Shown piece after piece: positions 24,868 to 33,833 of a stretch of DNA of 64,000 bases. A model generated the notes under the pieces. The model was given only the letters and a program-made list of their open reading frames with translations, did not search any database and was not told the origin of the DNA. Numbering within the stretch: position 1 is the first letter of the stretch; the number at the start of each line of letters is the position of its first letter. The translations under genes and the position numbers were made by a program. The stretch comes from Blastomonas sp. AAP53 (GTDB taxonomy: Bacteria; Pseudomonadota; Alphaproteobacteria; Sphingomonadales; Sphingomonadaceae). The DNA lies in assembly GCF_000331245.1 (NCBI RefSeq), contig NZ_ANFZ01000009.1, positions 310,001-374,000 on the forward strand. Reading direction: 5' to 3'.

Positions 24868-26226
24868 ATGCGTTACCTCCCCCTCAATACCCAAGACCGC
24901 GTATCGATGCTCGCCACCATTGGTGCTGGCTCGATCGATGATCTGTTTGTCGACATTCCCGAAGAGGCCCGGCTGACCGGACCGATTCGCGGCCTGCCGA
25001 TGCATGCGCCCGAAATGGCGGTCGAACGTCACATGAAAAAACTCGCCGGCCAGAATCTGGTCGCGGGTGAAGTGCCGTTCTTCATGGGGGCAGGCGCGTA
25101 TCGCCATCATGTGCCGGCTTCGGTCGATCACCTGATCCAGCGCGGCGAGTTTCTCACCGCCTACACGCCCTATCAGCCGGAAATCGCGCAAGGCACGCTG
25201 CAGATGCTGTTCGAATTCCAGACGCAGGTCGCGCGGCTGTTCGGGTGCGATGTTGCCAATGCGTCGATGTACGACGGCTCCACCGCCTGCTGGGAAGCGG
25301 TCACCATGGCGCGCCGGATCACCAAGCGGGGCAAGGCGTTGCTCTCGTCTGGCCTGCATCCGCACTATGTCGGCGTCGCCAAGACGATGGCGCGGTTCAC
25401 CGGCGATGCGCTGGTGCATCAGGCTCCCAGCCTGAATGCCGAGACGGATGTCGATGCGCTGATCGGCCAGATCGACAAGGATACCAGCTGCGTCGTGGTG
25501 CAGTATCCCGATATCCTGGGTCGCGTCAGCGATCTGACCGCGCTGGCCAGCGCGACGCAGGCGGCAGGCGCGCTGCTGATCGCGGTGGTCACCGAGCCGG
25601 TCGCGCTGGGCGCGCTGCGCAGCCCAGGTGAAATGGGCGCGGACATCGTCGTGGGCGAAGGCCAGTCGCTGGGCGTCGGGCTTCAGTTCGGCGGGCCGTA
25701 TGTGGGCCTGTTCGGCTGCAAGCAGAAATATGTTCGGCAGATGCCCGGTCGCCTGTGCGGTGAAACCGTGGATGCCGAGGGCAAACGCGGGTTCGTGCTG
25801 ACGCTGTCGACCCGCGAGCAGCACATTCGCCGCGAAAAGGCGACGAGCAACATCTGCACCAACAGCGGATTGTGCGCGCTGGCATTCAGCATTCACATGA
25901 CATTGCTGGGCGAAAAGGGTCTGCGCGGCCTGGCCGATGTCAACCATGGCATGGCGGTCACGGCTGCCAACCGGCTGGCACAGGTGCCTGGCGTCGCCGT
26001 GTTGAACGACAGCTTTTTCAATGAGTTTACCTTGGTTCTTCCCAAGGATGCACGGACCATCGTGCGCGAACTGGCCGATCGCGAGATCCTGGGCGGCGTA
26101 TCGCTGGGCCGCCTCTATCCCGATGAGCCGGGGCTGGCCAACGGGCTGGTGGTCGCCGTTACCGAAACGACGACGCCGGAAGACATCGAGTCCTTCGCAA
26201 CCGTCTTGCAGGAGTTGCTGGCATGA
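24868..26226 (+). CDS. gcvPA: Glycine dehydrogenase (decarboxylating) subunit 1
   Basis: From ATG 24868 (MRYLPLNTQDR) the protein has 452 residues. It is the N-terminal half of the P protein, split as in many bacteria. Typical blocks are FMGAGAYRHHVPASVDHLI, YTPYQPEIAQGTLQMLFEFQTQV, NASMYDGSTACWEA, GEGQSLGVGLQFGGPYVGLF and RLCGETVDAEGKRGFVLTLSTREQHIRREKATSNICTNS. It has the fold of PLP enzymes but not the PLP lysine, which is in subunit 2, and it forms the active heterotetramer with that subunit. The open frame begins at a TTG 11 codons earlier, which I reject. The last 4 bp overlap gcvPB. Confidence 0.96.
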   Translation: MRYLPLNTQDRVSMLATIGAGSIDDLFVDIPEEARLTGPIRGLPMHAPEMAVERHMKKLAGQNLVAGEVPFFMGAGAYRHHVPASVDHLIQRGEFLTAYTPYQPEIAQGTLQMLFEFQTQVARLFGCDVANASMYDGSTACWEAVTMARRITKRGKALLSSGLHPHYVGVAKTMARFTGDALVHQAPSLNAETDVDALIGQIDKDTSCVVVQYPDILGRVSDLTALASATQAAGALLIAVVTEPVALGALRSPGEMGADIVVGEGQSLGVGLQFGGPYVGLFGCKQKYVRQMPGRLCGETVDAEGKRGFVLTLSTREQHIRREKATSNICTNSGLCALAFSIHMTLLGEKGLRGLADVNHGMAVTAANRLAQVPGVAVLNDSFFNEFTLVLPKDARTIVRELADREILGGVSLGRLYPDEPGLANGLVVAVTETTTPEDIESFATVLQELLA

Positions 26227-27803
26227 GCATGAACAATCAGGGTCGCCCCACGCGGCAGGTCGAAGACGTCGCCGCTGGTTCGGAGCGGACCACTAGCACC
26301 GGCAATCGCGCCTTGATGCTGGAAGAGGCGCTGATTTTCGAGATTGGCGACAGGAACCGCACAGGGGTCGATCTGCCCGAGGCGCCGAAGGTCGCATCGC
26401 GGCTTGGTGGTCTGGAACGCAAAGCGGCGATCAGCTTGCCCGGCCTGTCGGAGCAGGAGACGGTGCGCCATTACACCCGGCTCAGCCGTCAGAACTACGC
26501 GATCGATCTGGGGCTTTTCCCGCTGGGATCGTGCACGATGAAGCACAACCCGCGGCTGAACGAAAAGATGGCGCGTTTGCCCGGTTTTGCCGATATCCAC
26601 CCGCTGCAGCCGATCCAGACCGTGCAGGGCGCGCTGGCCGTCATCGACGAACTCGGCGAGTGGCTGGTGAAGCTCACCGGAATGGCAGGCGTGGCGATGT
26701 CGCCCAAGGCCGGTGCGCATGGCGAATTGTGCGGCATTCTGGCGATCCGGTCTGCGCTCGAAGCGCGCGGTGACAAGCGCTCGGTCATTCTCGTTCCGGA
26801 AAGCGCGCACGGCACCAACCCGGCAACGGCGGCGTTTGCAGGCTATCAGGTTGAGGATATTCCGGCCAAGCCCGACGGCCGTGTCGATGTCGACGCGCTG
26901 ATCGCGCGGCTCGCCCCTGATGTTGCCGGTGTGATGATCACCAACCCCAACACTTGCGGGCTGTTCGAGCGCGATCTGAAGGTCATTTCGGATGCGGTCC
27001 ATGCAGCAGGCGGCTTTGTCTATTGCGATGGCGCGAACTTCAACGCCGTCGTGGGCAAGGTGCGTCCGGGTGATCTCGGCGTCGATGCGATGCATATCAA
27101 CCTGCACAAGACCTTCTCGACCCCGCATGGCGGCGGCGGTCCGGGTTCCGGCCCGGTGGTGTTCTCCGAGGCTCTTGCCCCGTTTGCACCGCTCCCGTTT
27201 GTCGAGCGTCTCGATGACGGCAGGCTCGCGCTGATCGAAGAGGAAAGCGCCCAGGATCATCACGCATCCAGCTTTGGCCGGATGGTTGCGTTCCATGGCC
27301 AGATGGGCATGTTCACCCGCGCGCTGGCCTATATCCTCAGCCACGGCGCAGACGGGCTGAAGCAGGTCGCGGAAGATGCGGTGCTCAACGCCAATTACGT
27401 CCTGCGCTCGCTCGAAGACGTCCTCGATGCGCCATTCGGGGCGGCAGGGCCGTGCATGCACGAGGCCTTGTTCTCTGATGCCGGATTTGCCGAGGGCTTC
27501 TCGACCATCGATCTTGCCAAGGGACTGATCGACGAGGGCTTCCACCCGATGACGGTCTATTTCCCGCTGGTGGTGCACGGTGCCATGCTGGTGGAACCGA
27601 CCGAGACCGAGAGCAAGGCTGCGCTCGACCAGTTCATCGGCGCTTTGCGCTCGGTGGCGTTGCGGGCCAAGCAGGGGGATGCATCGCTGCACAGCGCACC
27701 GCATTTCGCCCCGCGTCGTCGCCTCGATGAAACGCTGGCCGCGCGCAAGCCGGTGCTGGTGTGGACAGAGCCTGCAATCGAACAGGCCGAAGCCGCCGAG
27801 TAA
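26223..27803 (+). CDS. gcvPB: Glycine dehydrogenase (decarboxylating) subunit 2
   Basis: The 526-residue protein starts at ATG 26223 inside the gcvPA stop (ATGA). It carries the PLP-binding lysine, Lys296 in HINLHKTFSTPHGGGGPGSGP. Other landmarks are NYAIDLGLFPLGSCTMKHNP, HPLQPIQTVQGALAV, SAHGTNPATAAFAGYQV and MITNPNTCGLFE. With GcvPA it decarboxylates glycine and hands the aminomethyl group to GcvH. It is the last gene of the operon, and a strong terminator starts 9 bp after its stop. The C-terminus is rich in Glu and Ala, as in related proteins. Confidence 0.96.
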   Translation: MSMNNQGRPTRQVEDVAAGSERTTSTGNRALMLEEALIFEIGDRNRTGVDLPEAPKVASRLGGLERKAAISLPGLSEQETVRHYTRLSRQNYAIDLGLFPLGSCTMKHNPRLNEKMARLPGFADIHPLQPIQTVQGALAVIDELGEWLVKLTGMAGVAMSPKAGAHGELCGILAIRSALEARGDKRSVILVPESAHGTNPATAAFAGYQVEDIPAKPDGRVDVDALIARLAPDVAGVMITNPNTCGLFERDLKVISDAVHAAGGFVYCDGANFNAVVGKVRPGDLGVDAMHINLHKTFSTPHGGGGPGSGPVVFSEALAPFAPLPFVERLDDGRLALIEEESAQDHHASSFGRMVAFHGQMGMFTRALAYILSHGADGLKQVAEDAVLNANYVLRSLEDVLDAPFGAAGPCMHEALFSDAGFAEGFSTIDLAKGLIDEGFHPMTVYFPLVVHGAMLVEPTETESKAALDQFIGALRSVALRAKQGDASLHSAPHFAPRRRLDETLAARKPVLVWTEPAIEQAEAAE

Positions 27804-27811
27804 ACGCTTCA

Positions 27812-27843
27812 AACCCGCCCGGTCGCACACCGGGCGGGTTTTT
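27812..27843 (+). terminator. Rho-independent terminator of the gcv operon
   Basis: A perfect 12-bp stem (AACCCGCCCGGT at 27812-27823 with ACCGGGCGGGTT at 27829-27840) encloses a 5-base loop and is followed by a run of T through 27843. It starts 9 bp after the gcvPB stop. The final T overlaps the stop codon of the convergent ICMT-like gene, so the hairpin may serve both strands. Confidence 0.92.
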
Positions 27844-28343
27844 CATATCCAGCGGCGAACTCGGGCGCAGTAATCTGCAAACGGTTTGCCAAATCTTTCG
27901 GCCAGGTATTTCTCTTCCTTGGCAATAACGGCCCGGTCGATGGCGATAAAGGCAAAGGGCACGAAGGTCAGCACGCCCATGCTGCCGTCCCAGATCGCAT
28001 AGCCCAGCTGGATCGCCAGCATGCCCAGATACATCGGATTGCGACTGTGCCGATAAGGGCCGCGCGCAATGATCGCCTGGCTGGGAGTCCAGGGCTCAGG
28101 GTTCTCGCCATAGGCGCGGAACAGCCCCAGAGACACGATCAGCAGGCCGATACCGCCCGTCATCATGGCAAAGCCCACCCAGCCGATCGACCGGCTCATG
28201 GGGATCGGCGGCAGTCCCAGCAGCCGGTCTGCGAGCAGCCCCAGCAGGATGAAGCCCAGGAACACGAGCGGCGGCGGAAAGCCGACGGCAGGCGCGATGC
28301 TGGCATCCACGCGCGGCAATTGAGGTGGTTCGTCGTTGATCAT
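27843..28343 (-). CDS. Isoprenylcysteine methyltransferase-like membrane protein
   Basis: The start at ATG 28343 (MINDEPPQLPRV) gives 166 residues. Upstream in-frame codons overlap the divergent DUF938 gene and look unnatural. There are about four membrane helices, and a C-terminal half with GPYRHSRNPMYLGMLAIQLGYA and EEKYLAERFGKPFADYCARVRRWI. This is the SAM-binding signature of the ICMT/phospholipid methyltransferase (PEMT) family. Bacterial members methylate unknown isoprenoid, thiol or lipid substrates at the membrane. It converges on gcvPB and is divergent from the DUF938 methyltransferase. Confidence 0.85.
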   Translation of the reverse strand: MINDEPPQLPRVDASIAPAVGFPPPLVFLGFILLGLLADRLLGLPPIPMSRSIGWVGFAMMTGGIGLLIVSLGLFRAYGENPEPWTPSQAIIARGPYRHSRNPMYLGMLAIQLGYAIWDGSMGVLTFVPFAFIAIDRAVIAKEEKYLAERFGKPFADYCARVRRWI

Positions 28344-28422
28344 GACCCAAACTGGCGCTTTGCCGGGCCGCTTGCAAGCGCTGCGATTGCCTGTGCTTGT
28401 CAATGGCGGCATGGTGCGCAGC

Positions 28423-29067
28423 ATGACCGAACCCAAACCCTGGCTGATTGACGAGGCGGGCGCCGAAGCCCGCCGCCATGCCCCCGCCACGCTGCGCAAC
28501 CGTGATGCTATCGCCGAAGTCTTGAAAGACTGGCTCCCGGCGCACGGCGTCGTGCTGGAGATTGCCAGCGGCAGCGGTGAGCATGCGGTGCATTTTGCGG
28601 GCAAATTCCCCGCGCTCGAATGGCAGCCCAGCGATTGCGAACCTGCCGCACTCCAGTCGATCGCCGCATGGACGGCCGAGTCCGGCCTTGCCAACATCCT
28701 TCCGCCCAAGCTGATCGATGTCGAAGCGAAGGCCTGGCCGATCGACCATGCCGATGCCCTGCTGTGCATCAATATGGTCCACATAAGTGCGTGGAATGCG
28801 ACGGTGGGATTGTTCAAGGGTTGCGCTCGGGTGCTCACCGAGCAGGCGCCCCTCCTTCTCTATGGGCCTTATCTTGAGGAGGGCGTGGAGACGGCGGCAT
28901 CCAATCTTGCCTTCGATGAATCGCTCAAGGCGAGAAACCCGGCATGGGGCCTGCGCCACCTCGGTGAAGTGGATCGGGTAGCATCGGACCATGGCTTCGC
29001 GCGCATCAGCCGCCAGGAGATGCCAGCCAATAATCTCATGCTGGTTTATCGGAGGCCTTCGACGTAA
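28423..29067 (+). CDS. DUF938-family SAM-dependent methyltransferase
   Basis: I use ATG 28423 (MTEPKPWLIDEAG), 214 residues; ATG 28411 is nearly as good. The protein has LEIASGSGEHAVHFA, the SAM-binding motif I of class I methyltransferases, LEWQPSDCEP, a NMVHISAW motif and the family-specific end EMPANNLMLVYRR. It is cytosolic and its substrate is unknown. The C-terminal 95 residues have a degraded second copy at 29543-29836. The gene is divergent from the ICMT-like gene across about 80 bp. Confidence 0.88.
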   Translation: MTEPKPWLIDEAGAEARRHAPATLRNRDAIAEVLKDWLPAHGVVLEIASGSGEHAVHFAGKFPALEWQPSDCEPAALQSIAAWTAESGLANILPPKLIDVEAKAWPIDHADALLCINMVHISAWNATVGLFKGCARVLTEQAPLLLYGPYLEEGVETAASNLAFDESLKARNPAWGLRHLGEVDRVASDHGFARISRQEMPANNLMLVYRRPST

Positions 29068-29176
29068 AGTCATGAATCTCTGGGCTGTGTCCGCTTTCTG
29101 TCAGCGTGAGGAAAAAGCTGCTGTTGAGGAAGCGACCCCATTGCGGTCGTCGGCTAAGTCGGTCATCCATATCGTG

Positions 29177-29464
29177 ATGCGTATCTTTTCTGATTTTCGG
29201 ATATTCGAGCGGCCTCCTAAGCCCGGTCTCCGGCTGTTCCGATGGATAGCTTGGCGCTGGCTCGCCCTCGGGGTCCTGTTCACAAGCTTCATCCTTGTAT
29301 TCGCCGTCAGTCATTTCATCGGTGGCGAGCCGATCTACTACACAAACGAGAAGCGTAACCTAACCGACGCCGAAACTTGGGAGATGATCCAAATGTTCCT
29401 GTCGGGCGGCGGGTTCTTCTTTATCGTCGGTCTGATAGGCGTGCTCTCCCTGCCGAAGCGCTGA
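29177..29464 (+). CDS. Small two-helix membrane protein, unrecognised
   Basis: The 95-residue reading frame from ATG 29177 (MRIFSDFRIFERPPKPG) has two hydrophobic helices (LALGVLFTSFILVFAVSHFI and GGGFFFIVGLIGVLSL) joined by a polar loop with YYTNEKRNLTDAETWEM. I recognise no family. ATG 29072 is an in-frame alternative that adds a hydrophilic leader. The surrounding 470 bp are clearly less GC-rich than the neighbours and lie between the intact DUF938 gene and the truncated second copy, which suggests an acquired segment. A real gene is likely but not certain. Confidence 0.55.
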   Translation: MRIFSDFRIFERPPKPGLRLFRWIAWRWLALGVLFTSFILVFAVSHFIGGEPIYYTNEKRNLTDAETWEMIQMFLSGGGFFFIVGLIGVLSLPKR

Positions 29465-29542
29465 GTCCGTTTCCGATCCAGTTTAGTTCATCCAAGCTGC
29501 AGATTCGAGGTCCTGTAAGCGGACCTCCGGACCCTACCGTGA

Positions 29543-29836
29543 ATGAATATGCTCCACATCAGCCCTTCGACCGCCAGCGCCGGTCTGTTCCGGCAGGCTC
29601 CTGACCTGCTTTCGCGTGGCACCATGCTGTATCCCTATGGGCCATTCGCGCGTCATGACGTCATGACGGCACAGAACAATCCGGCATTCGAGGCCTCTCT
29701 GAAGCAGCGCAATTCCTGTTGGGGGCTGCGCAATCTGGCGGATATCGATGCGATAGCCCAGGGCCATGGCTTTGCTCCCGCAGCGTTGATCGCGATGCCC
29801 GCCAACAACCTGTCGCTTCTCTATCGTCGCTGCTGA
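29543..29836 (+). pseudogene. Truncated second copy of a DUF938 methyltransferase
   Basis: The 97-codon frame begins MNMLHISPSTASAGLF and ends AMPANNLSLLYRRC. It aligns with the last half of the intact DUF938 protein just upstream (NMVHISAW ... EMPANNLMLVYRR), with shared WGLR and YGP blocks. The N-terminal SAM-binding motif is missing and nothing in frame before 29543 restores it. The homology starts exactly at the MNMLHIS motif, so a deletion or insertion joined here. The ends of the two copies are related at protein level but clearly diverged, so the event is old. Confidence 0.75.
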
Positions 29837-29931
29837 CGCATATCTATTGTCAAGCGGTCGGCTTTGTGACTAGCTTTCGTCTTGAGGGCAGGATCAAAAG
29901 GTTCGCCCACCGCCACATGTGGGAGAGAGAT

Positions 29932-31515
29932 ATGCTGGCCAGCGTCACCGAAGCGCGTACCGACCTAGGCTCCACCGTGCGATACTGGGCTGAGGAACGT
30001 CCCGATGCCATCGCGCTGGATGATGGCACCACCCGGATCAGCTACCGCGAACTTGATCGGCAGGTCGATCTGTATGCGCGCGCGTTTGTCGCTGCAGGGC
30101 TTGAGCCCGGCACCCGGATCGCATGGCTGGGCAAGAACGCCAGCCTGTATTTCACGCTGCTGGTCGCGGCAAGCCGTGCGGGGCTGGCGATGGTGCCGGT
30201 GGGCTGGCGGCTGGCGGTGCCCGAAGTCCGCTATATTCTCGCGGATACCGGCGCAGCTTTGCTGGTGTGCCAGCCTGGCTTCGCAGCAACCGCCAAGGCG
30301 GCTGCGGATGGGCTAGGTACGCTGCACACCGTGCTGCTCGATACGGCTGATGACGACTCCGGGCTCGAGGTGCTGGATGACTGGGCTGCCTCGCAAGGCT
30401 CTGCCGGACTGCCGGATGTCGACCCGGAACGCGGCGTGCTGCAACTCTATACATCGGGAACCACCGGCAATCCCAAGGGGGCGGTGCTGTGCAACCGCAA
30501 CATGTTCGCGCTGCGCCCGGTGATCGAGGCGTCTGATGTGGATTGGTACAAGATCAGCAGCGACGATTCGATGCTGGTCATCATGCCGGTCGCGCATATC
30601 GCGGGCTCGGGCGTCGGAACAATCGCGTTCTACAACGGCTGCCGCGCGGTGATCCGGGCCGAGTTTTCGCCCGATGCGGTGCTCGATTGCGTGCAGGATG
30701 GCGTCACGCACATGTTCCTGGTGCCCACCGCGCTGCAGATGGTGGTCAATCATCCCCGCGCTGCCGGCACCGACTGGTCGCGGCTCAAGCTGGTGATGTA
30801 CGGCGCAGCGCCGATCCCGCTGGAGCTGCTGCGCCAGTGCATGCACACCATGGGAGCGCAGTTCTGCCAGCAATATGGCATGACCGAAACCACCGGAACA
30901 TTCTGCGCCTTGCCGCCAGAGGACCATGACCCCGCCGGCAATGATCGGATGCGCTCGGCGGGCAAGGCTCTGCCCGGCGTGGAAATCCGCATCGTCGACG
31001 GCATGGGCCAGCCCGTGCCCAATGGTACCATCGGCGAAATCGCGACGCGCTCTGCGCTCAACATGGTCGGCTATTGGCGCAACGACGCCAAGACGCGCGA
31101 GACCGTGGATGGCGATGGCTGGCTGCTCACCGGCGATGCGGCCTATATGGACGATGATGGCTATGTGTTCATCCAGGACCGGGTCAAGGACATGATCATA
31201 TCGGGCGGCGAGAACGTGTATCCGGCGGAAGTCGAGAATGCGATCTTCGGCCATCCCGATGTGCTGGAAGTCGCCGTGATCGGCATTCCGGACGAGAAAT
31301 GGGGCGAGGCGGTCAAGGCCGTGGTCGTGCCCAAGGCCGGGCACGAGGTCGATCCCGCGTCGGTCATCGCCTGGGCGCGCGAGCGGATTGCGCCGTTCAA
31401 GGCACCCAAGACCATCGACATCATTCAGGAGATGCCGCGCAATGCCACTGGCAAGATCTTGCGGCGCGAATTGCGCGCGCCGTATTGGGAGGGGCGCGAA
31501 CGCCAGGTGGGCTAG
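29932..31515 (+). CDS. AMP-binding acyl-CoA synthetase
   Basis: From ATG 29932, preceded by GGGAGAGAGA, the protein has 527 residues. It contains the ATP/AMP signature LQLYTSGTTGNPKGA, the QQYGMTETTG motif, a WLLTGDAAYMDDDGYVFIQDR block, DMIISGGENVYPAEVE and the catalytic C-terminal lysine region PRNATGKILRRELR. It activates a carboxylic acid, probably a fatty or branched acid, to its CoA ester. It stands shortly before the isobutyryl-CoA genes and may feed them, but the chain-length range cannot be read from sequence. No membrane anchor is visible. Confidence 0.92.
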   Translation: MLASVTEARTDLGSTVRYWAEERPDAIALDDGTTRISYRELDRQVDLYARAFVAAGLEPGTRIAWLGKNASLYFTLLVAASRAGLAMVPVGWRLAVPEVRYILADTGAALLVCQPGFAATAKAAADGLGTLHTVLLDTADDDSGLEVLDDWAASQGSAGLPDVDPERGVLQLYTSGTTGNPKGAVLCNRNMFALRPVIEASDVDWYKISSDDSMLVIMPVAHIAGSGVGTIAFYNGCRAVIRAEFSPDAVLDCVQDGVTHMFLVPTALQMVVNHPRAAGTDWSRLKLVMYGAAPIPLELLRQCMHTMGAQFCQQYGMTETTGTFCALPPEDHDPAGNDRMRSAGKALPGVEIRIVDGMGQPVPNGTIGEIATRSALNMVGYWRNDAKTRETVDGDGWLLTGDAAYMDDDGYVFIQDRVKDMIISGGENVYPAEVENAIFGHPDVLEVAVIGIPDEKWGEAVKAVVVPKAGHEVDPASVIAWARERIAPFKAPKTIDIIQEMPRNATGKILRRELRAPYWEGRERQVG

Positions 31516-31531
31516 TCGCCGCGCTGGGCGG

Positions 31532-32464
31532 TCAACCCCTGCGTTGCCGCGCCAATTGGTTTTCGCGCCAGGCGATGTATAGGCCCGATCCGATGATCAA
31601 CGGTGCCCCGATCCAGGTCGCGGGCACCGGCCAGTTTTCCCAGATCAGCCAGCCGGCGAGCGCAGCCCAGATCAGGCTGGAATAGTCCATCGGCAGCACG
31701 ACCGATACCGGGGCCAGCCGCAGCGACCAGGTGATCCCCAGCTGCGCGCCTGCTCCGAACAGCCCCATCAGGCCGATGATGGCCCAGGTCTCGGCATCGT
31801 GCATCTTGCCCACGAACAGCATGGCGATACCCAGCGGGATCATCGAGCTCAAAGAAAACCAGAACATTGTCGTCACCGGGCTTTCGGTCTCGCCCAGCTT
31901 GCGGATGATGATGCTGACCCAGGCGGTAATCGCGACGCCGGCGATGCCGACCAGCGCACCGGCAAGTGGAATGTGTCCGCTGCCCGGCTGCACGACGATC
32001 AACACGCCTGCAAGCCCGGCGGCAATCGCCCCCCAGCGATGCAGGCCCACGGTTTCGTGGAGCAGGAAAATCGACAGTAAAGTCGCGATGATCGGGACCA
32101 TGAAGCCGATCGCGGTCGCCTCTGCGATCGGCAGCAGCGCGAAGGACAGGAAGTTCAGCGACATCGCCACCATGCCGATCACCATCCGTCCGGCGTGGGT
32201 CCATGGTATCGATGTCCTCAGCAAGGCCATGCCGGGGCCGGCCACCGCGACAGGGATCAGCACCAGCACGCCAGTCAACTGACGATAGAACACGCTTTCA
32301 AGCACATGCACCCCATGGTTCGATGCCAGCTTCACGCAGGCGAACATTGCGGTGATCGAGATTGCGGCGAACAGTCGGATGACAATGGCCACCAGCGCCT
32401 GGTTGGCAGGCGGGCTGCTGGCAGGCGTCGCAACGGGGGCAGGCTGGGGTTCGGGCAGGGCCAT
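31532..32464 (-). CDS. EamA/DMT-superfamily transporter
   Basis: The 310-residue protein has ten predicted membrane helices in two EamA repeats: LFAAISITAMFACVKLA ... MVIGMVAMSLNFLSFALLPIAEATAIGFMVPIIATLLSIF and IGLMGLFGAGAQLGITWSLRLAPVSVVLPMDYSSLIWAALAGWLIW. A Pro/Ala-rich leader precedes helix 1. Members export amino acids or other metabolites; the substrate is unknown. It converges on the acyl-CoA synthetase gene (16-bp gap) and is divergent from the isobutyryl-CoA dehydrogenase gene across a 213-bp gap in which I see no other gene. Confidence 0.9.
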   Translation of the reverse strand: MALPEPQPAPVATPASSPPANQALVAIVIRLFAAISITAMFACVKLASNHGVHVLESVFYRQLTGVLVLIPVAVAGPGMALLRTSIPWTHAGRMVIGMVAMSLNFLSFALLPIAEATAIGFMVPIIATLLSIFLLHETVGLHRWGAIAAGLAGVLIVVQPGSGHIPLAGALVGIAGVAITAWVSIIIRKLGETESPVTTMFWFSLSSMIPLGIAMLFVGKMHDAETWAIIGLMGLFGAGAQLGITWSLRLAPVSVVLPMDYSSLIWAALAGWLIWENWPVPATWIGAPLIIGSGLYIAWRENQLARQRRG

Positions 32465-32677
32465 CGGCGCTCTGCTAACAGCAGCGGGCCGCTACGTCAT
32501 CCCGTCGAATGGCATAACTTCTGCAAATCTTCACAGTGCGGGCATTGCACCGGCATTTTCGCATTGGGCCTGACCAAAAGGGCAGGGCGACGCGCTCTGG
32601 CCAAAACGGTGCGATTGCATTATTCGCCAAGGCCATAGCGGGGCGGCACGACCCCCAGCCACAGCGACAGGATAGCC

Positions 32678-33823
32678 ATGACCACCCAGTTCGAGCTTAC
32701 CGAAGACCAGCTTGCCATTCAGGAAGCGGCGCGCAAGTTCACCGCCGACCGGATCACGCCCTTTGCCGCCGAATGGGACGAGAAACACATCTTCCCGCGT
32801 GACACGATCAAGGAGGCGGCGGACCTTGGCTTTGCCGCGATCTATGTCAGCGAGGAGAGCGGCGGTATTGGCCTCGGACGGCTTGAAGCCGCGTTGATCA
32901 TGGAGGCGATGGCCTATGGCTGCCCCTCGACCAGCGCTTTCATCTCGATCCACAACATGGCGGCATGGATGATCGACACCTTCGGATCGGATGATCTGAA
33001 GAGCCGCTATCTTCCTGATCTTGTGACGATGGACAAGATCGCCAGCTATTGCCTGACCGAGCCCGGCTCCGGATCGGACGCGGCTGCGCTCAAGACCAAG
33101 GCGGTGCTCGATGGCGACCATTATGTCGTCAACGGTTCCAAGCAGTTCATCAGCGGCGCCGGCGCGAATGACGTCTATGTCACCATGGTCCGCACTGGCG
33201 AGGATGGCCCCAAGGGGATTTCGTGCCTGGTGATCGACAAGGACACGCCCGGCGTCAGTTTCGGCGCGAACGAGAAGAAGCTGGGATGGCACAGCCAGCC
33301 GACCGCGCAGGTCATCTTCGACAACGCCCGCATCCCCGTCGCCAACCGCGTCGGTGCCGAAGGCGATGGTTTCCGTTTTGCGATGATGGGGCTCGACGGA
33401 GGCCGCCTGAACATTGGCGCCTGTTCGCTGGGCGGGGCGCAGCGCTGCCTGGACGAGGCGGTGGCCTATACCAACGATCGCAAGCAATTCGGCAAGCGGA
33501 TCAACGAATTCCAGAACACCCAGTTCATGCTCGCTGACATGGCGACCGATCTGGAGGCGGCGCGGGCTTTACTCTATCTGGCTGCCGCCAAGGTTTCGGC
33601 CAATGCGCCCGACAAGACCAAGTTTGCTGCGATGGCCAAGCGTTTGAGCACCGACAGCGGTTCGAAGATTGTCAACGATGCGCTGCAACTGTTTGGCGGC
33701 TATGGCTATTTGCAGGATTATCCGATCGAGCGCTTCTGGCGCGACCTGCGGGTGCATTCGATCCTCGAAGGCACCAACCAGGTGATGCGGATGATCGTCG
33801 CGCGCGAAATGCTGCGCCAGTAA
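32678..33823 (+). CDS. Isobutyryl-CoA dehydrogenase (acyl-CoA dehydrogenase family)
   Basis: The 381-residue flavoprotein starts at ATG 32678 after AGGA. It resembles mammalian ACAD8 in segments such as EWDEKHIFPRD, FISIHNMAAWMIDTFG, CLTEPGSGSDAAALKTKA, FISGAGANDVYV and the final ILEGTNQVMRMIVAREML. The catalytic base is Glu364 in ILEGTN. It should oxidise isobutyryl-CoA to methacrylyl-CoA with FAD in valine catabolism. The next two genes fit the following steps. I assign the substrate from these motifs and the context. Confidence 0.9.
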   Translation: MTTQFELTEDQLAIQEAARKFTADRITPFAAEWDEKHIFPRDTIKEAADLGFAAIYVSEESGGIGLGRLEAALIMEAMAYGCPSTSAFISIHNMAAWMIDTFGSDDLKSRYLPDLVTMDKIASYCLTEPGSGSDAAALKTKAVLDGDHYVVNGSKQFISGAGANDVYVTMVRTGEDGPKGISCLVIDKDTPGVSFGANEKKLGWHSQPTAQVIFDNARIPVANRVGAEGDGFRFAMMGLDGGRLNIGACSLGGAQRCLDEAVAYTNDRKQFGKRINEFQNTQFMLADMATDLEAARALLYLAAAKVSANAPDKTKFAAMAKRLSTDSGSKIVNDALQLFGGYGYLQDYPIERFWRDLRVHSILEGTNQVMRMIVAREMLRQ

Positions 33824-33833
33824 GGATGTGACC

